Assembly (NCBI GenBank): GCA_900291925.1
Contig: UWYS01000005.1
Span: 310,001-374,000 of the forward strand
From: Thecaphora thlaspeos
Taxonomy: Eukaryota; Basidiomycota; Ustilaginomycetes; Urocystidales; Glomosporiaceae
Reading direction: 5' to 3'
Length of the DNA stretch: 64,000 nt
This document shows positions 25,314 through 34,382 of this stretch, in pieces (the first letter of the stretch is position 1; the number at the start of each line of letters is the position of its first letter). Under the pieces are notes generated by a model. That model made no database searches and was not told where the DNA came from. It was given only the letters and a program-made list of their open reading frames with translations. The position numbers and the translations under genes are program-made.

Positions 25314-26477
25314 TCAGCGATAGCTTCTCCCGTACCCAAGATCGGGCATGGGTGGAGGCGGGTTGCCGTATGGCGACGTCAAATGCAGCTGCTGCTGGAT
25401 GGCGCTGTAGGGGTCTGCAACGCCGTACGTCCCGTGCTGCTGGTCCGAGTAGGCCTGATAGTCGTACGACGGCCTGCTGACTGCATATCCCCCCGCCCCG
25501 TCGGCGAATGGGTTGGCGTTGTAACTCCCTCCTCTGGCGTACGCGGGTGCCGCGGTAGAGGCGTGGCCTGCAGAAGATGAGTTCATCCCGTACCGTGCCT
25601 CGATGTCAGCGAGCGGGTTGCTGCCCCTTCGGTCGTACGAATAAGGCGGTCCGCCCGTCGCCGTCATTGCTGCCGCTGCTCCGCCGCCGCCTGCCGCATA
25701 GTCGGGATACCCGCGGCCATGCTTCATGGCCACGTCGTCGTACCCCGCGTACCCGTCGTCCTCGTCCATCTCGGCTATCGGCTCAAAGGCGGAATCGTCG
25801 GTGGGGTGGGTAAAGGGCGAGATGCGCGGCCCCTGCTTGCGCTCGATGCGCCACTGGCGGAGGAAGATGAGGAGCGTAAAGAGCCATGCGATCCATGTGA
25901 ACCAGCAAAAAGCTGCCTCGGCTCGCTTGGTCCGGCACCAGCCGGAAATCTCTTTGAGGTAGGGGCTTTTATCGCTCGAGACGTGCGGGTCCTTGAGGGC
26001 GTCCTTGCAGCCGGCCGAGGTGTAGGCCGAGATGGTCTGGGTCACGGCAAGAACCAGGTTGAGTCCCATGAAGGTGGCGTTGGTGATCATGTCCATCCTG
26101 GCCTCCTGCAGCGCGCGGTAGGTCGCCTTGAAATTCTTGAAGCCGGGCCGCTCATAGACGAACGGCACGATGAGGAAGACAAGCGAGGCTATCAGACTCG
26201 ACGCCGAGACGAAGAGGAGCAGGCCGGTCAAGCCGGACGGGCTACCGACCCAGTGCGACTGGAAGAGGGCCATGTAGACGGCTATCAGCATCGTCACCAT
26301 GGCAAAGAAGACCTGGACTGCGCGGAGACCGAGGTTGACGCGGAAGGTGCGGTCGTCGCCCTGGACGATGACGGTGTTGCCGCCGGCGTTGCCCACTCCC
26401 GGTCCGAAACGCGAGTTGGGATCGGGCTCCGCCTTGAGCTTGGCGACGATGGCCTTGATCGACAAAAAGTCTGGCAT
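25314..26477 (-). CDS. Four-helix membrane protein with Gly/Tyr/Pro-rich tail
   Basis: Single-exon protein of 387 residues with four hydrophobic segments: ~50-72 (LRAVQVFFAMVTMLIAVYMA), ~83-107 (GLLLFVSASSLIASLVFLIV), ~130-150 (NATFMGLNLVLAVTQTISAY) and ~190-210 (FCWFTWIAWLFTLLIFL). Two cysteines lie in the loop before helix 4 (AGCKDA, GWCRTK). The layout resembles fungal MARVEL-like tetraspan proteins, but no diagnostic motif confirms this. The C-terminal half is cytosolic-looking and low in complexity (acidic MDEDDGYAGYDD, then Gly/Ala/Tyr/Pro-rich). Upstream of the ATG the frame stays open for 17 hydrophobic codons back to a TAG acceptor-like site at 26530-26532, so an upstream exon is possible. 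Function unknown. Confidence 0.75.
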   Translation of the reverse strand: MPDFLSIKAIVAKLKAEPDPNSRFGPGVGNAGGNTVIVQGDDRTFRVNLGLRAVQVFFAMVTMLIAVYMALFQSHWVGSPSGLTGLLLFVSASSLIASLVFLIVPFVYERPGFKNFKATYRALQEARMDMITNATFMGLNLVLAVTQTISAYTSAGCKDALKDPHVSSDKSPYLKEISGWCRTKRAEAAFCWFTWIAWLFTLLIFLRQWRIERKQGPRISPFTHPTDDSAFEPIAEMDEDDGYAGYDDVAMKHGRGYPDYAAGGGGAAAAMTATGGPPYSYDRRGSNPLADIEARYGMNSSSAGHASTAAPAYARGGSYNANPFADGAGGYAVSRPSYDYQAYSDQQHGTYGVADPYSAIQQQLHLTSPYGNPPPPMPDLGYGRSYR

Positions 26478-27098
26478 TGCCGCGAAGATGACGAGGGCGA
26501 CAAGGTTGAGGACGGCGTTGTGGGAAGTCTAGGGGAGGTGAAGATGGAGGGAAAGATGGACCCTCGTCACATCAGCGACCGACGGGAATGCTGTAGGTTG
26601 TGTCGGGGTGTGCGCGTGTGGAGGTAGGTGAGACGTGCGCTGTAGGTGTGTGCAGGTGTGGGGGCGATGTGAAGCAATGTAAAGCGATGTGATGTAGATG
26701 AGTAGCGACGAGGACGGTGACGGCGATGGTGGGGACGCAGGCGTGGGCGTTCGCTCGTGGTGGTGGCGAGGAGGGAGAGGAGGGAGGGCAGGGAGCGTCT
26801 GCGTGTTGGTTCACAAATCCACCCAGGCAGGCGGGCGGCACAACACATGCACAGCCGCACGGCGCGCGCAGAGGCGGCGCAGAGGGGTTCGGTAGCCACG
26901 ACGCAGCCAGGCCAACCCATACGCGTGAGGCGCCCGCCAAAGAGACAGGACAGGGGTCCCGCTCCAACGGGCGCCCGCAGCTGCCAGCCAGCGAACAAAA
27001 GATGTGGAGGTTTGCACCGGGCTCCTACTTTCTGCCCCGCAACCACTCACGACTGCCGCGACCTCAGCCTGTAACTCTCTCGACGCCTGGCAGCCTGG
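26478..27098. other. Intergenic region between two minus-strand genes
   Basis: Promoter side of the four-helix gene and 3' side of TFB4. Rich in GGTGT/CACAC-type simple sequence around 26600-26700. No gene is supported; the open frames here are GC shadows. Confidence 0.55.
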
Positions 27099-28586
27099 CT
27101 ACGTCGTGGCGCTGCTCAGTGCCAGCTCCGCACGGTGGCGCTCTATCGAGCTCGGCGAGTACTTGGACTTGCAGGTGAGGCACTCTGCCCTTGGCTCGCA
27201 GAATACTGCACGAGCGCGTAATGGGCAGGCGCGCGCAAAGAGGAGCGTAGGTTGCGAGGGGTAGAGGAGCGAACCGAAAGGCACAGGCAGCCAACGAACA
27301 GTAAGGGAAGCAGTCATCTCCGTCAGCTTACAGTCACGCAGCAAGACCACCCACGGCGACGTCGCCATACTCACGGCTGAGGCAGACGGAGCAGACATAG
27401 CCAATGTCGACGATTCGCCTGTGGCAGAAGCATGCCGCACGGAAATCGACCTCGTCCAGCATCGGCAAATGCATCATCTCCCGGATCGACCGCGACGGCA
27501 GGTAGGACGACATCAAGCACTGCAGCAGCCCGCTCGCCGCACCGCCCTCAACGGTGGCCGCTTCGTCGACGCGAAAGTAGGTCCCGCCCGTGAGATGCGC
27601 CGCCTGCTGGAGGAAGACAGTGTCGGCGCCAAACAGCTTGCAGATGTCGATCAGCGTAGACTTTTTCTGCGCCGCGAAGATGCAGTTCATCATTGGGATG
27701 TACTGTGTGCTGGCGTCTGGCGTGACGCTGAGGATAAGGACACGGTTGCGGAAGGCCTGCGGAGCCGCCGTCGTCTTCGATGAGCTCGTCGAACCACCGC
27801 TCCCGCTACCGCTATTCCCCGAGGACCCGAGCTGTGAAGCCAGATCGTTGGGATTAGACGCGGTTGCTAGCGCGATGCGGTTGAGGTGGCAGAGGGCCTG
27901 CGCCAGCGCGCTGACGATCGCCGTAGTCGCCATCTTGGAGGCCGCCGCGGACGTCGACGCGGCGGCCGATGAGGACGACGAGGCTGGCCCGGCCTCAAAC
28001 TGTAAACGCATATCCCTAGCTATCCTCTTGATGCCCTCGACCACCTTGTCGTCGACGTGTTTAAAGTGCTGGTAGGTGTTGGCATCGGGCTTTGCACCCC
28101 CAGCCTCGGACGAGGTCGTCGTCGACCGGCTTGCGAAGGATGCGCTGGTGTACAGCAGCTGGCTACAGAGCGTCGATAGAAGGCGTATATAAGGGGTTAG
28201 AGAAGGAAAGATGCAGACAGGATCAGCTTCGTGTGGCTTTGGAATGCCAAGGCAGACTTTGGACGGCCGGTATCGACTCACGCCTTCCCCGTCCCGGCGG
28301 CGTAGATTGCGAGGCCGTTTTCGTGCTGCATGGCAATGTGCGCATTGAGGAAGATTGTGATGGCGTTGAGCGCACTCTCAAAGTCGGACTCGTCCATATG
28401 TGCGTTGCCTGCCTTGCCGTTTCGGATGGTCGAGGCCCAGGCTACGGGGTTGACGTCGATGACGAGGGCGAGAAAATCGGGTGCGATGCGGGCCGAGAGG
28501 GCAGAGCGGTTGCCGCTGCTATTAGCAAGGTGGGAGAAGCCGGCATTGGCGATGTCCGTAGTCGATTTGGGCTGCGCAGATGGCAT
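27099..28586 (-). CDS. TFB4: TFIIH core subunit Tfb4/p34
   Basis: Structural subunit of the TFIIH core (transcription initiation and nucleotide excision repair), partner of p44/Ssl1. Exons on the minus strand are 28586-28282, 28162-27375 and 27205-27099, giving 399 residues. A von Willebrand A-like fold starts with FLALVIDVNPVAW (~33-45) and continues with the conserved ILSVTPDASTQYIPMMNCIFAAQK, IDICKLF and HLTGGTYFRV. The C-terminal cysteine-rich zinc-binding region is split by the last intron: CFCHRRIVDIGYVCSVCLS joins to LFC and CLTC, matching the p34 zinc finger. The middle carries Ser/Ala-rich inserts absent from the human protein. It shares a 415-base divergent promoter with SEC9. Confidence 0.93.
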
Positions 28587-29001
28587 GGTCGGTGGTGACA
28601 GGGGATGTGGGTACAGGAGCGGATGACGGCGGGACGGAAGGAAAGGCAGGAAGGTGCAGCTGCTGAGTTCGCTGTGGAGGGGTCGCAGGGACATGGCTTC
28701 GTGGGGAAAGGCCGCTTTCCAAGGCTGTCTTCCGGCTTCCGAGGTTCTTGGCTCGCCGCGATTTCTGGGGTGAGGGTGCACCGTGTTGGTGTGTGGCTGG
28801 GCGCTCGCCTCTGAGGCGGTGCAAGGCCCCTGCGCAAGGGGCTTCACCGTTGCCAGGGCGCCAAGGAGTACGTCCTTCCCCCAGCCCTGCCTCCCGACCA
28901 CCATCGACGTCGTATCCCGGCCAGATAGCTTCGCTTCGCCCCACCACCTCGCCGCATCGTCAGGTATTCCAACAGACAATCACTATACACTTCACACAGA
29001 G
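28587..29001. promoter_or_regulatory. Bidirectional promoter, TFB4 / SEC9
   Basis: 415 bases between divergent start codons. GC-rich on the TFB4 side, pyrimidine/CA-rich leader just before the SEC9 ATG. No clear TATA box. Confidence 0.5.
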
Positions 29002-30318
29002 ATGGGTCTCTTTGGCAAGGTGAGTGGGCGTCACCGCCGCTGTCCTAAGATCAAGTGCGCGACCTGGCCTCATCCCGACCTCGCTCAATTCTGCCCCTTC
29101 CACTCTCCTCCCGCTGCACAGAAATCATCAAGCAAGATCCCTGCGGTCGAGGGCAGTAAATATCCTCCTTCTCCTGGTCCGGGCGGATCTGGCGGACACG
29201 GAGGTCAGCAGGGCGGCTACGGGCAGCGACCCGGCGGCCCCGCGGGCGGAGGAGCCGGCTACCAGCAGCAGCCCAACAAGGGTGCAGGAGGCTACGGCAG
29301 TGAGGTCCGACAGGGACCGGGCTACAACCAGGGACCTGGACAGGGCTACGGCGGCGGCGGCGGCGGCGGCTACGGCGGAGGGGACCGGTTCGCAAATGCC
29401 CCGCCACCCTCTTCCAACTTCGGGCGAGGCTACGACCAGATGGCTGGCAACGCTTCCAAGCAGACTTACCTAGCGCAAAACATCAATAACCCCTCCGATG
29501 ACGATCTCGAGGCCGAGTATGGCCGGGGCTCGGCGGCACAAAGCAACTCGCGCGGCTACGACGGCCTCGAGCAACGCGAGGAGCAGAGGGACGAAGAGGA
29601 CGACGAGGTAGAGGCCATCAAGCAGCAGATGCGATTCACCAAGCAGGAGAGCCTCAGCAGCACGCGAAACGCGCTGCGCATTGCCGGAGAGGCCGAGGAG
29701 ACGGCGACAAACACCATGTTCAAACTGGGCGACCAGAGCGAAAAGATCGGCAACACCGAAAGACACCTCGACCTGGCCAAGGCGTCGGCGTCGCGAGCCG
29801 AGGACAACGCCAAGGAGATCGCCGCGCTCAACCGCTCCATTTTCCGGCCCAACTTCCAGTTCAACAAGCAGGCCAAGCGCAACGCCGAAGAGGCGCGCAT
29901 CATCGCCCGACACATCGACGAGCGAGAGGAGCGAGAGGCGGTGCGCAAGGACGCCATTGAGGCGCAGAAGCGGCTCGACCACAGTATGAACGGACCCGGC
30001 ACGGGCAAGGCGTCGTTCGGACGCTTCGGCCAGGACAGGTTCGGCTCGAAGAGGGCCGACGAGGAGCAGAAGAACAAGGTCGCCCAGCGCTCGAGGTACC
30101 AATTCGAGGCGACCGAGAGCGACGAGGAGCTCGAAGACGAGCTCGACCAAAACCTCGACGAGATCGGCCAGCTCTCGTCGCGCCTCAACCAGCTCGGAAA
30201 GGCCATGGGCCAGGAGGTCGACAGCCAGAACGCCAGACTCCAGCGGGTCGGCGACAAGGCGACTACGCTCGACACCAAGATCTTTGCGGGGACTCAGAGG
30301 CTCGGCCAACTTAAATGA
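29002..30318 (+). CDS. SEC9: Sec9/SNAP-25-type plasma-membrane SNARE
   Basis: t-SNARE light chain that supplies two helices to the exocytic SNARE bundle. A tiny first exon (29002-29019, MGLFGK) joins exon 29122-30318 for 404 residues. The N-terminal ~150 residues are Gly/Tyr/Pro/Gln-rich and disordered. Two SNARE motifs follow: ~170-245 (QQMRFTKQESLSSTRNAL, then EETATNTMFKLGDQSEKI) and ~340-404 (ELDQNLDEIGQLSSRLNQLG to the C-terminus), each with Gln at the expected central layer (LGDQSEK; GQEVDSQN). There is no membrane anchor and no obvious palmitoylation Cys cluster, as in yeast Sec9. MGLFGK is a very common start in fungal Sec9 proteins, supporting the micro-exon. Confidence 0.93.
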   Translation: MGLFGKVSGRHRRCPKIKCATWPHPDLAQFCPFHSPPAAQKSSSKIPAVEGSKYPPSPGPGGSGGHGGQQGGYGQRPGGPAGGGAGYQQQPNKGAGGYGSEVRQGPGYNQGPGQGYGGGGGGGYGGGDRFANAPPPSSNFGRGYDQMAGNASKQTYLAQNINNPSDDDLEAEYGRGSAAQSNSRGYDGLEQREEQRDEEDDEVEAIKQQMRFTKQESLSSTRNALRIAGEAEETATNTMFKLGDQSEKIGNTERHLDLAKASASRAEDNAKEIAALNRSIFRPNFQFNKQAKRNAEEARIIARHIDEREEREAVRKDAIEAQKRLDHSMNGPGTGKASFGRFGQDRFGSKRADEEQKNKVAQRSRYQFEATESDEELEDELDQNLDEIGQLSSRLNQLGKAMGQEVDSQNARLQRVGDKATTLDTKIFAGTQRLGQLK

Positions 30319-30786
30319 AAGGCCTTCTTGTGTCTTGACCGCCCGTCCTTTTTCACCTCGTCTGCTCTATTCGCGACCGGACGATCTCTAGCGCCGTCTT
30401 GCCTTGTACGCGCCATGTACATACACACGTTCATACATACCTGCATCGCCCCTGCACATCCGGGATCCTTATGCAATGATGTTGTCATCTTCTTGGAGGC
30501 TCCCTGAGGTGCAAGCTACGAGCTGTCAACGCTGAAGGGCGAAGATTGCTGCCTCGATAGGTTCGTGCTGCGCCTGTGTGGTGCGTGAGCCGGTCGGCAC
30601 GGCTTGGCTGGTCGCGAAACTCGGTTTCAAGAAACCGGGCCGAGCCCTGACGCTTCGTGCTTCCCCCACTACCAACACCTCCCGCTTCGCCCTGCCCGCT
30701 GACTCTGGCTAGCCCCGACCTTCGACCTTCACTCTCACCCTGTTCCCAGCACCTACAGTCTTCTCGCCACAAAGCCGCCCAGACAC
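30319..30786. other. Intergenic region, SEC9 to SPT small subunit
   Basis: 468 bases with a likely SEC9 3' UTR (ATGTACATACACACG near 30415) and a CT-rich leader for the next gene. No gene seen. Confidence 0.55.
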
Positions 30787-31407
30787 ATGTCGACGACCAA
30801 GCCTGCAACATCTGCGTTGGCCCCGCAAAGGCGACCGGCGTCTCGAGGCGCCAGACGCACCTCGCGGAACCCCGTCAAGTTCGTCGAGCGCAAGCTGTTT
30901 GAGATGAAGCGCAACATCTGGGCCACCTTTTCGCTCGGGATGCTCGAGCCTTGGGAGATCATCCTCGTCGGTGAGTCACGGCCCCTCTCCGGATCCACGC
31001 GGAGCTCCTGCCTGCCTCTAGATGGGGTGTAGTTGGTGGAAGAAGCTCCCTTATCGCCTAGACGCTGCCGCCACCCCTGCTGACGATCGCTCGCCTCCTG
31101 TTGCTACCATTGCCGCCGCTCCACACTTGCTGCTCCGCTCTCTTTCCGCCGGTCCTGTATAGTCACGGTCGTCACGGTCGTATCCGCCCTGCTCTGGTAC
31201 TCGCTCTTCTACCACTTCCCCACCCACTTCCGCAAGGTCGTCCGTCGGGCCATCTACTACATCTACGGCTACACGCCTACCACCAACGAGCCTATCTCAT
31301 CTACGCTCGCCGAAGGATCGGCCGCCGGCTATGGAGGGGCGCAAAAGGCCTATGAGGCTGCTCAGACGGTCGCCAGTGCCACTGCGGGCGCTAAGGGCGA
31401 GCTCTAG
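30787..31407 (+). CDS. Serine palmitoyltransferase small subunit (ssSPT/SPTSSA-like)
   Basis: Small ER-membrane activator of serine palmitoyltransferase, the first step of sphingolipid synthesis. Exons 30787-30970 and 31163-31407 give 142 residues. The key signature is FSLGMLEPWEIILV (~50-63), matching the YMLEPWE motif of human SPTSSA/B, followed by a second hydrophobic helix (VVTVVSALLWYSLFYHFP) and a basic stretch. The intron sits just after the first helix. The N-terminal ~40 residues are basic and Ser/Pro-rich, and an Ala/Gly-rich tail is added after the helix pair, so the protein is about twice the human length. Yeast Tsc3 does the same job but is little alike in sequence. The motif match is specific; biochemical assignment is inferred. 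Confidence 0.82.
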
Positions 31408-32338
31408 TCGGACGTGGCGAGCGCGGGCTACGCTCACGCCGGCACCACACGGCTAGCCCCGCCGCAATCGACCTGCCTCTACCACGTTACAGGGGAGCAG
31501 CACTCTAGTCGTACGTTCCTTCTCATGACTTTCGCTCACCCTACATCTCACGTACACACGCAACTTCCCATACCCGCCATCCTTCCGCTTGTTCCATGTG
31601 TCGCCCCTTTGCCCGTCCCTGTAATACCACTCTTACTCATCAGCATGCATTGAAGCATCTCCATCATTGCATCTCGTATCATTCTCGTATCAGGCCCGCT
31701 CAAGACTGTGCGAGCTTGAGTTGGCGAGGACGTCGCCTTGGAGTTCTTCTCGACGCCAGGTCTGCCCTGCCCTGCTCTGCTCTGCTCTGCTCTGCTCTGT
31801 GCAATCTTCTCGTCCTCACTTCGATGCAGGACAGGGCTTCCGAATTTCTTGTAGCCGAGCACATTGTGCTCCATGAGACGCTGATGTGCAAGAGAGGTGC
31901 GATCCTTGCTATGAGCGGCCACGGGAGATAGGGCAACACCTGGTCGGTGTTCCGCTCAGCCCGTTCGCCTTCGTGTGGAGCCGCCCGCCCGTCCATTGCT
32001 TTGTGAAGACGTGACGTGACGCACGCCCCCGACCGCACCGTACTCTACGCTCGGTCGACACATGCGCGGACCATCCAGTGTTAGCCAGCCTCGTCGGGGC
32101 CCTCGTGATAGCAGATGGATAGAGAAGCCGCAAGAGAGAGCGTGATGGAGGGAATGGCGGTCGATCCGAGTCACAAAAGGACCTCACGAGGCGGGCTGCA
32201 CTCCAACAGATCAAGAAACAAGCTCAGGCGCAGTGGGCCGCTCCGCTCCGCGCTGCACCCGCATGACGTCTCACCAGAGCGGGCCCTCGGAGCATGTAAT
32301 GCAGAATAGAGAGCTAGTCTTTAGAGTGGCTGATCCCT
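31408..32338. other. Intergenic region left of the transposon
   Basis: About 0.93 kb with no supported gene; short frames lack any domain. It contains a TCTGC pentamer array and likely 3' UTR of the SPT subunit gene. Confidence 0.55.
31761..31799 (+). repeat. TCTGC pentanucleotide array
   Basis: About seven to eight copies of TCTGC/CCTGC, the last five perfect. A simple tandem repeat in non-coding DNA. Confidence 0.85.
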
Positions 32339-32340
32339 TA

Positions 32341-32445
32341 GCGCATCTCCCTGGGAACCTGTCCTCCCTGGGAAGCTAGCAAATTTTTTATCCACCTCCC
32401 TTTTCTACCACCATCTCCTCACCACCATGGTGCACCATCTCTTGT
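32341..32445 (+). repeat. Left terminal inverted repeat of the pogo-like element
   Basis: Begins GCGCATCTCCCTGGGAACC and pairs with the right end over about 105 bases with roughly ten mismatches, including the outermost base. The inner part carries CACCATCTC-type sequence likely to be bound by the transposase. Confidence 0.9.
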
Positions 32446-32528
32446 TGTTGACCATCTCCTCCTGTACTGTTATTTCCTCTCTCTGACTCCACCATTGCCA
32501 AAGTGATCTTCACTGCTCTTCTGCCATC

Positions 32529-34070
32529 ATGCCATGCCACACAGTCCTATCATCATACCACCAAGCTGTCTGCAAAGAGGCAGCAAAGCATGACAAGAAG
32601 CAGGAGACTGCTACAATGGAGGCCTTGCAGGGCCTCTCTTCTGGCAAGTACCAGAACTTTGTCCAAGCTGCCAGAGCTGCCAGCATTGCCAGATCAATGC
32701 TGTGGACCCAGCAGCAGGGCATCAGGCCAAGGCAAACAGCCCACAGCTTGCAGCAGACCCTCTTGCCAGCTGCAGAAGCTGCTCTTGCTCTCCATATTGA
32801 GTGCTGCACCAACCAGGGCTTCCTGCTCATGCCAACAATGGTCTGCAAGTATGCAGGTACCATTGAGGTGCCCATTGAAGCTGACAGCTGCTGCAGAGTG
32901 ACTGTGCTGGGCAAGAACTGGGTCTCGGCCTTCCTCTTGTGGCACCAGTTGCTCTGGAGCAAGTACAACCAAGCCCTTGACAACCAGTGCATGGACAGCG
33001 CCTTGCTCAACAACCTTGCCACCTTCTACAACATCTTTGCCTGCACCATCAAGAAGTATGACATTGCACAGGACCAGCTGTACAATATGGACAAGGCAGG
33101 CATGATCATGGGCTTCTCCAGGAGGAAAAAGGTTGTTGTGCTGGCAGAAAAGAAGAATGCCTTCCATGTCCAGCCCAGCAATCAAGAGTCAACAACAATC
33201 ATTGAGTGTGTTGGCTCAAGTGGCCTCTTCTTGGACCCTCTTGTCATCTGGTGTGGGCAGTAGCATCACCATGGGGACCACCACTGCATGGAGGGCCCAG
33301 GGCCCAACTGGCATTTTGCTGTCTTGCCCAAGGGCTGGACAAACAACAACCTCAGCCTTGAGTGGCTTGAGAGGGTCTTTGAGCCAGCAACAAAACCAAC
33401 AAGCGCACAAGCTGGAAAATGGCACCACCTCCTCCTTGATGGCTACACCTTGCATGTGTCCCTCAACTTCTGCAACAAGTGCTGGGCGCTTTGGATTGTG
33501 CTGGTCTGCTTCCCTGCCCATGCTACTCACATCATCCAGCCCCTCAATGTTGGCATCTTTGGTCCAATCAAGAGCAATTACAGCCACCAGGTTGCAGCAA
33601 TTGGAGGGAACAAGGAGGTGGACTGGCTTCTATTTGCCAAGTTCTATGCAGAGGCTCACAATGCCATCAGCAAGACCGCCATCCAAAAGGCCTTTGCCAA
33701 TGTTGGCCTCATGGTGCTGCCAAACCCCAACAAGGTGCTCTCAATGCTCCCCAGATACAAGCCAGCACACCCGCAGATGCCATCACAAGCCATCAAGGGA
33801 CCCTACATTGAGATGCCAACAACTCTGCATTGCTTTGACCACCTCCTGTGCAAACTGCAGGGCAGCATAGACAAGAGAAAGGGCAGCCTTGTCTGGCGCA
33901 AGCTGCTCAAGGCAGCCAAGACTTGGCATCATGCAGCTGAGCTTGCCAACAAGAAGAAGTGTTGCAGTGCCTCACCACTCAAGACCATTGCCAAGCCAGG
34001 TGACTGCTGCTACATCTGCAAGGACCAGATGATTGGCAGGGCCATGGGAGAGCGGCTCACCACCCATTGA
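32529..34070 (+). pseudogene. pogo-type DDE transposase with in-frame stop
   Basis: One reading frame of about 513 codons broken only by TAG at 33261-33263; no frameshift is needed. The N-terminal third holds a psq-like helix (SLQQTLLPAAEAALAL) and a CENP-B-type DNA-binding segment ending VLGKNWVSAFLLWH, the usual pogo arrangement. The DDE nuclease follows: first Asp in YNMDKAGMIMG (33090), second Asp in LLLDGYTLH (33438). The third catalytic position, normally Asp in the QPLDVG motif of Fot1-like enzymes, is Asn here (QPLNVG, codon 33546-33548). The Glu that usually follows the first Asp is Lys. Both the stop and the Asn argue that this copy is inactive. A Cys-rich tail (GDCCYICKDQ) ends the protein. 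Confidence 0.88.
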
Positions 34071-34275
34071 GACCACCAAGCCACCCACAATGACTGAATC
34101 ACTTGCACTAGATACCTCCCTGCCCAGGCCAAGCAGTCTTGAGGCCTACAACATCCCCCTGATCTTCTGTGACCCCTATGGTGGCTGTGGAGGACTTGCC
34201 AAGCCAGACTAGTTGTGCATTGCATGTAGTTGTACTTGAAACATAGTGTATTGCCTTTTTGGTGTGGTCATCAGC

Positions 34276-34380
34276 ACAAGAGATGGTGTGCCATGGTGGT
34301 GTGGAGATGGTGGTAGAAAAGGGAGGTGGATAAAAAAATTGCCAGCTTCCCAGCGAGGACAGGTTCCCAGGGAGATGCGT
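34276..34380 (-). repeat. Right terminal inverted repeat of the pogo-like element
   Basis: Reverse complement begins ACGCATCTCCCTGGGAACC and tracks the left repeat through the shared TATCCACCTCCC block and on to CACCATCTCTTGT. It is followed by the TA target copy at 34381. Confidence 0.9.
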
Positions 34381-34382
34381 TA

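Larger units (their letters stand above)
32341..34380 (+). mobile_element. pogo/Fot1-type DNA transposon, decayed
   Basis: A 2.04-kb class II element flanked by TA at 32339-32340 and 34381-34382, the target duplication typical of Tc1/mariner-pogo elements. Long inverted repeats (~105 bp) bound one transposase frame. The interior is almost free of CpG, while the surrounding host DNA is CpG-rich, so the element stands out clearly. It sits between the SPT-subunit gene and the kinase gene and interrupts neither. Confidence 0.93.

Noticed and set aside
28186..28196. TATATAAGG as a plus-strand TATA box
   Set aside because: It lies inside intron 1 of TFB4 with no plus-strand gene starting downstream before SEC9's own leader.
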